NCBI GenBank assembly: GCA_014529385.2
Contig: CM043958.1
Location: forward strand, 90,419,025-90,483,024
Length of the DNA stretch: 64,000 nucleotides
Direction: 5' to 3'
From: Adiantum capillus-veneris
Lineage: Eukaryota > Streptophyta > Polypodiopsida > Polypodiales > Pteridaceae
Position 1 is the first letter of the stretch; each line of letters starts with the position of its first letter. Shown here piece after piece: positions 1-10,462 of the stretch. The translations under genes and the position numbers were made by a program. The notes under the pieces were generated by a model. The model was not told where the DNA came from, did no database searches, and was given only the letters and a program-made list of their open reading frames with translations.

Positions 1-2876
1 GCACATGTCAAACATATTTGTGAAGGTTGTATCTTGGGTAAGACGCAGCATTCGAAGTTTCCAAAGGATGGTTTACTTAGGGCCACATGCAGGTTACAGC
101 TTGTGCATAGTGATGTTTGTGGGCCCATGCAAACTCCATCCTTGGGAAATTACCTTTACTTCGTGACTTTTATTGATGATTACTCCAAGCATGCATGGGT
201 ATTTCTGCTTAAAGCAAAGTATGAAGTTTTATGTGCTTCAAACAATTTCTGGCTATGACTGAAAATGTCTCGAAATGTACTATGGGCACCCTCCGTTCCG
301 ATCGAGGGGGGGAGTATATGTCTCATGAATTTAATGCATTTCTGGCTAGTCGTGGGATAAAACACCAATGTATAGTGCCTTATATGCCTCAGCAAAATGG
401 TGTAGCTGAGAGGAAAAATAGGTCACTTATGGAAATGGCATGATGTATAGTCAAGAGTCAAGCTTTACCACATTAGTTTTGGCTCGAGGTTGTCATGTGT
501 GCCACTTATGTACTTAATAGGTGTCCTGCAAAAGCGTTGCAGTCTATGACTCAATATGAAGCATGGCATGATAGAAATCCATCTATTGAGCACATGCGTG
601 TCTTTGGCCGTTTGGATTATGGTTTAGTGCCACAAATGCAGCACAGAAAATTGGATGATAAGGCTATCAATTTTATTTTTTTGGTCATAGTGCTGAAAGC
701 AAAGGTTACAAGTTGTATCATCCACAAACAAAGCGTATTCTGGTTTCATGGGATGTAGTGTTTGTGGAAGATTCTGCTCATCCCTTATTGTCATGTACTA
801 GAGATAGTAATGTAAGCTCACAGGATTGGTCATAGTGATGAAAGCAAAGGTTACAAGTTGTATCATCCACAAACAAAGCGTATTCAGGTTTCATGGGATG
901 TAGTGTTTGTGGAAGATTCTATTCAGACCTTACTGTCATGTACTAGAGACAGTAATGTAAGCTCACAGGATATTTATGACACTTTGTTGCCTCTTTTCCG
1001 TGGTCAATATACGAATGTAAATTCCAATGAGGCAAATGTACAGCCTATGGGAGTTTCTGAAAATGTTACAGATCAGTCTATTACTGATGCAGATGTACAT
1101 GATGTACTTGATGTACTTGATGAGGAAAGAGCTAAAAATGAGCAGGCTAGAGGTATGCCAAAATGGCTGGTGCATACATTGCGTGAGAATAAATTGGATG
1201 CACCTTTGTCTAGTCATACTCGTTCAGGTTCTCACCATGCATCTTATGCATCAAATTGTTATGCTTTGGCTGTGTCTAGCTTACATGATGTTGAGGAACC
1301 TCTATCTTTTGATGAAACACAGAATTCAAAAAATTGGATGGCTGCCATGCAATCAAAATATGATGCACTTATAGAAAATGACACATGGACTTTATGTGAT
1401 TTTGGCCTCCTGGCAAAAAGGGCATTGGTACGAAGTGGGTTTACAAGTTGAAACACAAGCTGGATGGTGAGATCGATCGCCATAAGGCTCGACTTGTTGC
1501 AAAGGGTTATGCACAGCAAAAAGGCATAGATTATGAAGAGACTTTTGCTCGCACTTCGTATGACTACTGTGCGTTTTCTATGTGCATTGGCAGCTCATTT
1601 TGGTTGGGATGTACATCAATCAGACATTGTTTACTGCTTTCTTGAATGGTGACATATTTGAGGAAGTTTATGTAACACAGCCTCGCGGTTTTGTCAAGAA
1701 AGGACAAGAGGACTAAGTGTGCAGATGTAAGAAGGCTTTGTATGGGTTGAAGCAATCTCCTCGTGCTTGGTATGATAAAGTTGACACTCATTTGGTCAAA
1801 TAAGGCTTTCATAAGTCCAACAGAAAGCACATTGTATGTAAAGTGTGAGGGTGATTTACTTCTCATTGTGGCTCTTTATGTAGATGATTTGTTGATCATC
1901 ACTGGACCAAATGAGAGACATATTGCTGAATTTAAGGCTGATTTGAATTCCACTTTCAAGATGAAAGATTTGGGGCTATTGCATCATTATTTGGCCATAC
2001 AGTTAAGCAGTGTGATTGTGGTATTGCCTTATGTCAGAAAAGTTACATAGAGACATTGCTATGTAAGTTTGGACTTGAGGATTGCAAACCTATCGCCACT
2101 CCCATGGAAACAGGTTTGAATTTGAGTCTACATGATGCTGGAAATCCTGTTGATGTCACTCTTTATCAAACTGTCATTGGCTGCCTCATTTATGTATGCA
2201 ACATGAGGCCAGATATTCAGTTTGCAGTCTCACAGGTCAGCAGATTTATGCATAGCCCTGGGTCTGAGCATTGGCAGGCTGTGAAGAGGATTTTTTTCTA
2301 CCTTAGTGGCACTTTACATCTTGGCTTGTTTTATTCCAAGGGGGGATCATTGCCGCCAGACTTACATGCTTTTCCGGACTCAAATTGGGCTGGTTGTTTT
2401 GACACGTGAGTGTCCACAAGTGGTTTTTGTTTCATGCTTGGCAGTTCATGTATATCATGGTTGAGCAAGAAGCAACCTACTGTGGCCACTTTGAGTTGTG
2501 AGGCTGAGTATAGGGCATTCTTCACAGCTACGGTTGAGTGAGTATGTCTCAGATGCCTTATGGCTGATTTGGGTGTTGGACAAGATACTACCAACATTAT
2601 CTACACGGACGGTCAAAGTACATTGGTAGTTGCGAGGAACCCAGTTTTCCATGCTCGCACAAAGCACATTGAGGTGCATTACAATATGTCAGGGAGAGGC
2701 TCTCAGCAGGAGAGATCAGCTTGGCTTATGTGCCAACACAGGACAACCTTGCAGATCTTTTCACAAAGGCTTTGTCTCGTGATAAGCTCAAAGCTTTCCG
2801 CCAAGCCTTCGGCTTACTCCCCTTTGTGGACTGATCATGTCCTCAGGGCATGGTACTTCCCTTTACTCATGTGCTA
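1..2876 (+). pseudogene. Copia-1 pol remnant (integrase, RT, RNase H)
   Basis: Degenerate pol polyprotein that once made copies of the element from RNA. The first 430 bases encode the end of the GAG-pre-integrase zinc region (CEGCILGK) and the integrase core, with HSDVCGP, RSDRGGEY and QQNGVAERK, the D-D-E motif regions. From about 1300 come RT blocks: the N-terminal NWMAAM block, KARLVAKGYAQQKG, LYGLKQSPRAWYD and the catalytic YVDDLL near 1880. RNase H ends with ARTKHIEVHYN near 2670. At least six frame changes or stops are visible, one caused by the tandem duplication at 681-970. Family assignment is firm; no activity is expected. Confidence 0.88.
681..970 (+). repeat. 145-bp tandem duplication inside Copia-1 pol
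   Basis: Copy one starts TTGGTCATAGTG at 681 and copy two starts at 826, giving a 145-bp period. The copies differ at a handful of positions (for example GCTCATCCC versus ATTCAGACC). 145 is not a multiple of three, so the duplication shifts the pol frame between integrase and RT. Confidence 0.9.
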
Positions 2877-2890
2877 GCTCTTGTTCACCG

Positions 2891-2908
2891 CATCACTCCA
2901 GGGGGATT
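2891..2908 (+). other. Copia-1 polypurine tract
   Basis: The purine-rich run CCAGGGGGA lies just before the TGTTACC start of the 3' LTR, as expected for the plus-strand primer of LTR retrotransposons. Confidence 0.65.
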
Positions 2909-3135
2909 TGTTACCATATACATGTGGTAGTGATATGTGTGAACACACTAGGACTGCCGAGGCATTTTTTCCCTCTTTAGGAGGTTTTTTACCCCGTGCA
3001 TTGTATATATGCCCATCACTCTAGGGCTATCTATCTTTCCATTGCATACTAAGTAATACACTCTCAGTTGTGTGCCTTGAGCTTACTTTCTCTTTTCCAA
3101 GATGTTTGCGTTTCTCTGCAACCCTAATTCCAACA
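2909..3135 (+). repeat. Copia-1 3' LTR
   Basis: Begins TGTTACCATA and ends ATTCCAACA, so the tips form the inverted TGTT...AACA expected of copia LTRs; about 227 bp. A TATATA motif lies near 3004 and could be its promoter. The boundary rests on the polypurine tract and the terminal dinucleotides only, because the partner LTR is outside the window. Confidence 0.65.
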
Positions 3136-3439
3136 CTTTTGACGTCGAGTTAGTGGTCACAGGGTAGTTGGTTTTGAGCAATTATTGTCCAGTGGTTGTT
3201 TTGAGCAATTTATGCGCTTACTTTTGTCCTGTCGGGTTTAAGAGTTTTCTCCCCATCAGAGGAGACTATGCCGGATTTTTCCTGCAAGTCCATTTTATGC
3301 ATTCTTGGCACATTTGATTGTTCTTACACAGTGATTTTGCTTCATTTGGTTTGAGTTTCTGCTCCTATTATAGGGGAAAATCTACCATAGTTATCCTAGG
3401 AAATTCATCATAAAGTTTTTGGCCACATTCTCTTTAGTC
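3136..3439 (+). other. Leader upstream of Copia-2 gag, no gene seen
   Basis: About 300 bases between the Copia-1 LTR and the first Copia-2 coding block. No LTR matching 7054-7219 and no tRNA primer-binding site could be found, so the 5' LTR of Copia-2 appears to be missing. Confidence 0.4.
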
Positions 3440-4190
3440 ATGGGTGTTAGTAGTGCTTCCAAAAATGAAGAATACTAATCAAAAAGTTTGATGGCACAAA
3501 CTTTTCTATTTGGCGGTAGCGTATGCAAGATTTTTTGACCAACAAAGGCTTGATAGCACCCTTATGTGAACGAAGAGAGAATGCATACACTGATGATCAA
3601 TGGGGAGACTTGAATGAGTGTGCAATGGCGATCATTTGCCTGCACCTTGGTGAATCCATTTACTTTACCATAATGGATAAGACCAATGCCAAAGATTTAT
3701 GGGATGCTCTATGTCAAGCATGGGATGGCAACAATGACTTGAACAAGGTTTTCTTGATGAAGAAACTAATGCCCATGAACATGAAAAAAGGCACTAATGT
3801 TATTTCTCACTTGAACGATCTCAACAACATCTTTCAATAGATTACTTCAAAAGGTCTCTATTTCAGTGATGAAATGAAGGCCATTTTCTTTCTATGTTCA
3901 CTACCATCGTCATGGGATACCTTCAACACAGCCATAAGAAATTATGCACCTAATGGCAAGCTAGTTTTCAACAATGTTGCTAGTGCATTGCTCACTGAGG
4001 TTGACGTCAATCTCTTGATGCAAGTGGGCATGATAATGTGTATGTGGCTAGTGGAAACCGTGACAAGCAAAGGCAGCACTGTTGTAGCCGCAGTCTTTCT
4101 CAGGATTGCAAGCAAGGTCGAACCAAGAGGTGCAACAAAGATATGTGAAATGTTGAGTGTTACTACTGCCATAAAAAGGGACAACTAGAT
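3440..4190 (+). pseudogene. Copia-2 gag remnant
   Basis: Gag forms the particle in which the element reverse-transcribes its RNA. An ATG at 3440 opens MGVSSASK, followed after a frame change by the gag N-terminal motif FDGTNFSIW. The block at 3523-3840 contains the UBN2-type gag core, including NAKDLWDAL, and 3874-4010 contains LPSSWDTF. A CCHC knuckle (CYYCHKKG) is readable around 4155 in another frame. An in-frame stop separates 3840 from the rest. The retroviral-type copia gag assignment is good; it is non-functional. Confidence 0.78.
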
Positions 4191-4209
4191 TATCAAGAAT
4201 GAAAATTTG

Positions 4210-6961
4210 GCCATGCTTAAAGGCCAAAAGTTTGGCTCATTGCACTCATTTTATGTCTCTTCCGTGAAAGAGAATTCTATTTGTGTAGCCGAACTGCCGT
4301 CTACAAAGTTGTGGCATAGTCGGCTAGGTCATCTGAGTCAGAAGGGAATGAAAGTCTTGCAGCAATTCTGGTTATATCTATGTGTTACCTTACTTTAAAC
4401 TTCGCTTTATGTGAGCATTGTATCCATGGCAAACAAACTAGGTTGACATCAGCGCCTTTAAACAAGGAGTTAAGAAGTCCTCTAGATCTCATTCATAGCG
4501 ACTTGTGAGGACCTATGCCATTCAAGTCTCTAGGGGGAGCATTATACTTCCTGACATTCATAGATGACTCTACTAGAAAGGTGTGGGTTTATCTCTTGAA
4601 GTAGAAGAGTGACATCTTTAGTGTCTTTCAAAAGTTCTTAACCCTGGTCGAGAACCAATCGGGTAGAAAGCTTAAAGCTTTGCGAAGTGACAATGGAGAT
4701 GAGTACATCTCCTTTGAGTTCAACGACTTTTGCAATATATGAGGCATTAGAAGGCAATTTACCACACCTTACACACCCAGCCATAATAGTGTGGCTGAGA
4801 GGATGAATAGAACCATTGAGGAACGGGTCACTTCTATGTTGTCTACGGCCAACTTACCTCAAGAATTTTGGGGAGAAGCTATTATGATGGATGCTTATTT
4901 GATTGATCGGTCACCTAGTGCACCACTAAAGTACAATGTTCCATAGGAGATGTGGATTGGCAAACAGCTTAATTATGACAGGCTATGTGTATTTGGGTGT
5001 GAGGCATTCTCACATGTGCCAAAAGAGCTTAAACAAAACCTGGATCCCAAATCACACAAGTGCATCTTCATTGGATATGGTGTGGACGGAGAGATGGATA
5101 TCATCTCTGTCACCTGGAATCTAAGAAGGTTATACAAAGCTCACAGGTGATATTCAATGAGTCTAAGATGCATAGACAGCCAGTGAAAGACATTGAGTAT
5201 CACAGAGTACGGTTTGAGTATGTTGCCTCACCACCACTTACAAAGAATTTTGGACATGCCATAGTGATACACCTTCCACTAGTACACACACACATGTTTC
5301 TCCAGAGAGACCAGAATCCAGTAGTCACAAGCACTTCAGAGATCTACTCGTACATCTCGTGCACCTAAGCGTTTTGAGCCAGGATTGGACTATTTGCTAG
5401 TCACTAACTACGGCGAGCCCACTTGCTACAAAGAGGCCATTTAGATGCACGATAGTGTGAAGTGGAAAGAGGCTATGCAATCTAATTATACCACAATCTT
5501 AGCAACTGAAACTTGGGAATTAATAGAGCTACCTTCGGGTAAACAGGCACTACCGTGCAAATGGGTGTACAAGAAGAAGTATACCACAAATGATCCCGAG
5601 CCTAAGTATAAGGCTAGATTGGCTGCTAAAGGGTTCAAGCAAACGAAAGGCATGGATTTTGATGAAATTTTTTATCCCATGGTCAAAATGACTACACTAC
5701 GGCTTGTGCTTGGTCTAGTAGTCATCCAGGACATGGAATTGGTCCAAATGGATGTGAAAACAGTGTTTCTTCATGGGGATCTTGAAGAGGATGTCTACAT
5801 GAAACAGCTAGAATGTTTTGCAATAAAGCCTAAGAAGCCAAGACAAATAGAACTAGTGTGTAGACGCAAGAAGGCTTTGTACGGGTTAAACCAAGGCTCG
5901 AGGCAATGGTACATCAATCTCAATAAGTACATTCAATCCCGAGGTTATGTACGGAGCCAAGAGGATCACTGCTTTTACAAAAGGAGGTTGAACGATGGTT
6001 TCCTCATCATTCTGATTTTGTAAGTGGATGATATGCTCATAGCCAGGAAGTTAAAAGATGAAATTGCACTTCTACAGGATGTCTTAAGCAAGCAGTTTGT
6101 TGTGAAAGATCTGGGTGATGCACATCATTTTCTTGGTATGCGTATCAAGAGAGATTGTAAACGTGGTATGCTTGAACTCTCACAGGAAGAGTATATTCTT
6201 TTCAATATGAAAGGGGAGAAAGCATTGAGTACCCCAATGGCTACATACGAAAGACTTAGCAAGCATGATTTACCCAAATCGGATGTTGAAAAGGTAGAGA
6301 TGGCAAAGATGTCGTATTCTTCAATAGTTGGCAATCTCATGTTCGCCATGGTTAGCACATGGCCTGACATTGCATATGCAGTGAGAGTGGTCAGCAAGTA
6401 TATGGAAAATCTAAGAAAAAATCATTGGGATGCAATGAAGCACATCTTGAGATACATCAAGGGCTCATCCAGTAAGTGTCTACGCTTTGGGAATAGTGAT
6501 GCATTCATAGTTGGGTACATTGGTTCGGATTATGCAATGGTGTGGACACTAGACGATCCACATCTGGCTACGTTTTCTTGTTCGTTGGAGCGACACACTC
6601 TTGGACATCATGTCTCCAAAATTTCACTTTGTCTTCCACCATTAAGGGAGAGTATGTTGTAGTTTTTAGTTTTAGTAAGGAATCTTTGTGAATATCTCAA
6701 CTAGTGGGAGACCTTGGTATACACCAAACTCTAGTGCTACATTGTGATAGTCAGAGTGCAATTGCGTTAGCAAAGGACCCCGTGTTTCACTCCAAGTCAA
6801 AACACATAGAGGTTGGGTATCATGTGGTACGGGATATTTTGGCCAACAAACACATTGAGTTAGCCAAAGTTCACATGGATGAAAACCCAATGGATTCTCT
6901 AACAAAGAGCTTAGCCTCAAAGTGGTTTGCACATTGCATAGAGATTATGGGCATAGGGTGA
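4210..6961 (+). pseudogene. Copia-2 pol remnant (integrase, RT, RNase H)
   Basis: Pol enzymes of Copia-2. GAG-pre-integrase shows LWHSRLGHLS near 4310; integrase follows with IHSDL, LRSDNGDEY and NSVAERMNRT, interrupted by several stops. RT runs from about 5445 with KWKEAMQ, KARLAAKGFKQTKG and LYGLNQGSRQWY. The first residue of the catalytic YVDD box is a TAA stop near 6019, leaving only VDDMLIA. RNase H is recognisable up to SKSKHIEVGYH and the end at 6961. The catalytic break means that no RT could be made without read-through. Confidence 0.86.
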
Positions 6962-7053
6962 AGCTATAGTCATGCTTCACGTTTGTACAGTTGTACATAC
7001 TAACCCCTACATTCTTTAGTCACTTGGGCCACACTGGCCTTCAAGTGGGAGAT

Positions 7054-7219
7054 TGTTAGGTTTTAGGCCAAGTGGTCGATGGCCATGTGCCCATTCTTAT
7101 CATTCTTTTGGTTATAATGAAACAATAAGGAGTGATAAGGGCTTCCTTCTCTAAGCTCCACCAAACAAGTTGTGTTCTTCTCCTTCCCCCTTCTCTCCTT
7201 CCCTCTCTTGCATCCTGCA
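7054..7219 (+). repeat. Copia-2 3' LTR (short)
   Basis: Starts TGTTAGGTTTTAGGCC right after the polypurine tract and probably ends at CCTGCA, where the gypsy fragment begins. Its first bases resemble the Copia-4 LTR (TGTTGGGTTAAAGGCCC), suggesting related families. The right end is set by the neighbouring gypsy reading frame and not by a partner LTR. Confidence 0.5.
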
Positions 7220-7346
7220 ATGATAGGAGATAACCATGTCACCTCATTGATTGGTTTGATAAACCCTACAACCAACAACTTGCCAATTTCTTCCTTGAAC
7301 AGTTGTGCAAAAATTGGATTCATTATGGATCTTTGCTACACAAATA
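7219..7346 (-). pseudogene. Gypsy RT N-terminal fragment, left half
   Basis: On the minus strand this short block encodes MNPIFAQLFKEEIGKLL followed by GFIKP and WLSPII, the conserved start of the Ty3/gypsy reverse transcriptase (usually YRMNP...KEEI.KLL..GFI.P...W.SPI). Its 5' continuation lies at 12492, on the other side of Copia-3, so Copia-3 jumped into this older gypsy. Only about 40 residues remain. Confidence 0.75.
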
Positions 7347-7667
7347 TGTAAAGAATGAGGATGCAAGAGAGCTACACAAGACAAGCACAAAGCACACAGA
7401 GATGGAAAGCTTCTTCTTCTTCGCACAGAAAAGAGAGTACAAAATGACTAAGTGCTAAAACTGAAAAGTAGCACATATGTACATGCGGTCACTAAGTGTA
7501 AACATGTTAGAAGCATACTAAGCTGGCACTATAAGTGTAGTCCAGCTGTAGAATCACTGGCAGAGATCCTCCGTGTCGGTCACCTAACGCGCCAGTGAAT
7601 AAATGCCGTAAGCGGCCAAGATCCGTAGTGGCTACCAGCTCAAGATGTAGAGCTCGACATCTCAACA
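7347..7667 (-). repeat. Copia-3 3' LTR
   Basis: 321 bp, starting TGTAAAGAATGAGG and ending ATCTCAACA on the plus strand; it matches 12166-12486. Compared with that copy it has lost several CpG sites in a 36-bp stretch around 7494-7530. Confidence 0.95.
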
Positions 7668-8526
7668 CTCCCCCTGGAGCTCTGCATGTCGCAGAGTCCA
7701 AGCATAGTTCGGAAACGTTGAAGCTTCTCAGCTCCGAGGGCCTTGGTAAAGATATCCGCTATCTGCTCCTCTATGCTGACGTAGACCAAGTCAATGTCGC
7801 CCGCCAACACTCGCTCTCGAACGTAGTGGTAATGGACCTCTATGTGCTTGGTCCTAACATGGAACACTGGGTTCCTAGCCAACTGCATGCTGCTGAGGTT
7901 GTCACAATGGATGACGATCTGCTGGTCCACCTGCACTCCCAAGCCCAAGTAATGTGCGTAGCCAAGCTACCTCGCACGCCGCAACTGTTGCACCTCTGTA
8001 CTCGGCCTCTGTGCTCGATAAAGCAACCGTAGGCTGCTTTTTGCTGCTCCAAGTAACAGCAACACTCCCAAAAGAGAACATGAAGCCACTCCTAGATCTC
8101 CTATCAACAATGCTACCTGCCCAATCTGCATATGTATACCCATACAATGCTAATGGCGCATCTGCTACATAGAACAATGCGTAGTCAAGAGTCCCTTGCA
8201 CATACCGAAGTGTGCGTCGTACTCCTCGGAAGCTGCATGAACTAACTCTCCAAGCCTACTGTGGAGCTCAAGTCTGGCCTCGTGATAGTCAAGTAGATTA
8301 GACTACCCACAATCTTCGTGTACATCTTGACATCCTTAACAACATCACCCTTCTCTGCACTCAGCTTTGCATTCACATCCAAGGGAATAGAAAATGGCTT
8401 ACAATCAGCCATACCATACTTTGACAACATGTCCAAAGCATACTGCCTCTGTGATAGCCATACACCCTTTGGAGTCCTGATCACCTCAATGCCAAGAAAG
8501 TAGCGCAACTCACCCAAATCTTTCAT
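7640..8526 (-). pseudogene. Copia-3 RT C-terminus and RNase H
   Basis: Minus-strand end of pol. The first block (8526-8242) starts MKDLGELRYFLGIEV, the region after the YVDD palm, and carries the TRPDLS motif. The next (8201-7902) holds the RNase H core YTYADWAGS, SGFMFSFG and SSTEAEYRG, and 7948-7640 ends with HCDNLSS, RTKHIEVHYH and DIFTKAL. RNase H degrades the RNA strand during copying. Frame changes at about 8240 and 7930 split what was one reading frame; a TAG stop near 8537 separates it from the RT above. The reading extends slightly into the LTR. Confidence 0.88.
7668..7679 (-). other. Copia-3 polypurine tract
   Basis: On the minus strand CCAGGGGGAG directly precedes the 3' LTR start TGTTGAG; this is the expected second-strand primer site. 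Confidence 0.8.
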
Positions 8527-8535
8527 TTCAAACTC

Positions 8536-9249
8536 CTATTTGAGAAGATCCTTCACATGGTCAATCTCCATAGCATTGTCACCCACAATAATAAGGTCAT
8601 CTACATATATGGTAATGACCACAATCCCCACATCACTCTCACGTACATAGAGTGAATGATCAGCATGAGCTCTCCTAAACCCAATACTGACAAGATACTT
8701 GGCAATCCTGTCATACCATGCTCTAGAGCCCTGCTTCAAACCATACAAAGCTTTGAGTAGTCTGCATACATAATCTGGGTAACCTCGATCGACATAACCA
8801 GGTGGCTGATCCATATACACTTCCTCTTGCAAATCAACATTCAAGAAGGAATTCTTTACATCCATTTGATGCATAATCCATCCTCTAGATGCAGCCACTG
8901 CTATGACAGCTCTCATAGTCGTCATCTTTGCCACTGGAGCAAACGTCTCCTCATAGTCTATGCCATACGTCTGTGCATAACCCTTTGCAACCAGCCTTGC
9001 CTTGTGATGCTCAATGTTACCATCAGCCTTATGCTTGGTTTTATACACCCATTTACAGCCAATAGCTTTCTTGCCACTTGGCAATGGCACCAACTCCCAT
9101 GTGTCGTTTGCTTCCAATGCAACCATCTCTTCATTCATTGCATCATCCCAATGCACATTTCCAACTACATCCTCAAAACATGTGGGCTCCACATCCTGTA
9201 TCCTCAAAACATGTGGGCTCCACATCCTGCATCCTTTGCCCTCTAGCAT
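8536..9249 (-). pseudogene. Copia-3 reverse transcriptase block
   Basis: 237-residue minus-strand frame with the copia RT signatures in order: WDDAMNEEM, KARLVAKGYAQTYG, QMDVKNSFL, LYGLKQGSRAWYD and an intact catalytic YVDDLI. It begins within a 31-bp tandem duplication (9169-9230) that shifts the frame relative to integrase, and ends at TAG where the related elements have a sense codon just before MKDLG. Without those two lesions it would join the upstream and downstream blocks. The RT motif itself looks undamaged. Confidence 0.9.
9169..9230 (+). repeat. 31-bp tandem duplication in Copia-3 pol
   Basis: ATCCTCAAAACATGTGGG begins at 9169 and again at 9200 with one difference at the end of the unit. 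The 31-bp step is not divisible by three and accounts for the frame break between integrase and RT. Confidence 0.92.
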
Positions 9250-10429
9250 CTTCTTGTACTTTCCTTACACCAGGTGTCCTGACAGCCGGAATTCCAAATT
9301 CCTCATCAATACTTTGTTCAGAACCATCTGAATCCATGTCTACATTTGAAAACCCTGATGATGCATCAGCCATAAAGGGAGGTTCATCTATTTTTTCCTT
9401 TCCTTTTCGTGATACATTCCCTGTACCTGCTGGTGGAGTAACCTGCGTACATAGTCTACCATTCCATGGCTTCTCAACAGAGCCATGAGAAGAGGAATCT
9501 TGTGGTCCACTCAAAACCTGTGACTCTGGCCTCACATTTTGTACAACCACATCATCTTTTACATCAGCCCCAATAGTGCCATGTGCATTACTATACCAGC
9601 TGCTCATCTCATCAAAGACTACATCTCTGCTCACTCGTAATTCTCGTGTAGTAGGATTGTAGCACCTGTACCCCTTTTGTTCAAGGGAATATCCCACAAG
9701 AATACATTTCTCTACTTTAGGATCCAATTTCCTACGCAACTCATCTGGTACATGCACGTAAGCTATGCAACCAAACACTTTCAAGTGTGCCAAATCAGGC
9801 TTTGTACCTGTAAACTTTTCCTCAGGTGTTACATCATGCACCGCAGCTGTAGGTGTCCTGTTCATAATGTACACAGCTGTATTTACAGTTTCAGCCCAGA
9901 AATGATGAGGCATGTTCTTCTCATTCATCAATGCACGTGCAGCCTCTGCATTGTGCCTCTTTTTCCTTTCTGCGACCCCATTCTGCTGTGGAGTATATCT
10001 GCATGTAAACTGCTTGCGTATACCATGCATTCGCAGAAAATCTAAAAAATCATTGGAGAAGTACTCTCCCCCTCCATCTGACCTCAATGTCTTGATTTGC
10101 ATATCTGTCTCCTTCTCAATCATGACTTTGAAGTTCTGAAAGTGACCAAACACTTCACTTTTGTTATGCATGAAGTAGACCCATACTTTCCTTGTATGGT
10201 CATCAATGAAAGAGACATAATACATGCAACCATGTATACTTGCAATATCGGTTGGACCCCAAATATCTGTGTGCACCACCTCAAGTGGATTTTTACATAC
10301 ATTGCGCTCATGTGGAAATGAGCCCTTTGACTGTTTTCCAAACCGGCATGCTGCACACACTTTATGCATACCATTGACCTTGAATTTGGGCAAACCTTTT
10401 ACGATCTGTTTTGATTGCATGCTGCGCAA
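9173..10429 (-). pseudogene. Copia-3 integrase
   Basis: 418-residue minus-strand block encoding the end of the zinc-binding domain (CAACRFGK) and the catalytic core with HTDIWGP, LRSDGGGEYF and TPQQNGVAERK, giving the three D-D-E positions. It continues with FGCIAYVHVP and GYSLEQKGYRCY, the usual copia C-terminal region, then a Ser/Asp-rich linker. Integrase inserts the cDNA into the genome. The domain is complete from the zinc finger onward. A single TGA stop at 10463-10465 separates it from gag-protease, standing where the Trp of the WHxRxGH motif is expected. Confidence 0.9.
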
Positions 10430-10462
10430 TCTCTGCTCATTAACATGGCCAATGCGTTTGTG

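Larger units (their letters stand above)
1..3135 (+). mobile_element. Copia-1: Ty1/copia element, 5' end outside window
   Basis: A decayed Ty1/copia retrotransposon running out of the left edge of the window. Reading along the plus strand one meets integrase, reverse transcriptase and RNase H in copia order, then a purine-rich tract and a 3' LTR. Stops and frameshifts occur throughout, so it cannot encode a working polyprotein. The 5' LTR, gag and protease are not in the window. Confidence 0.9.
3440..7219 (+). mobile_element. Copia-2: decayed Ty1/copia element with 3' LTR only
   Basis: A second plus-strand copia element directly downstream of Copia-1. It has gag, integrase, RT and RNase H blocks followed by a polypurine tract (AAGTGGGAGA, ending about 7052) and a short LTR-like end. 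At its right edge it abuts a minus-strand gypsy fragment, which suggests that it inserted into that older element. The left boundary is uncertain. Confidence 0.8.
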
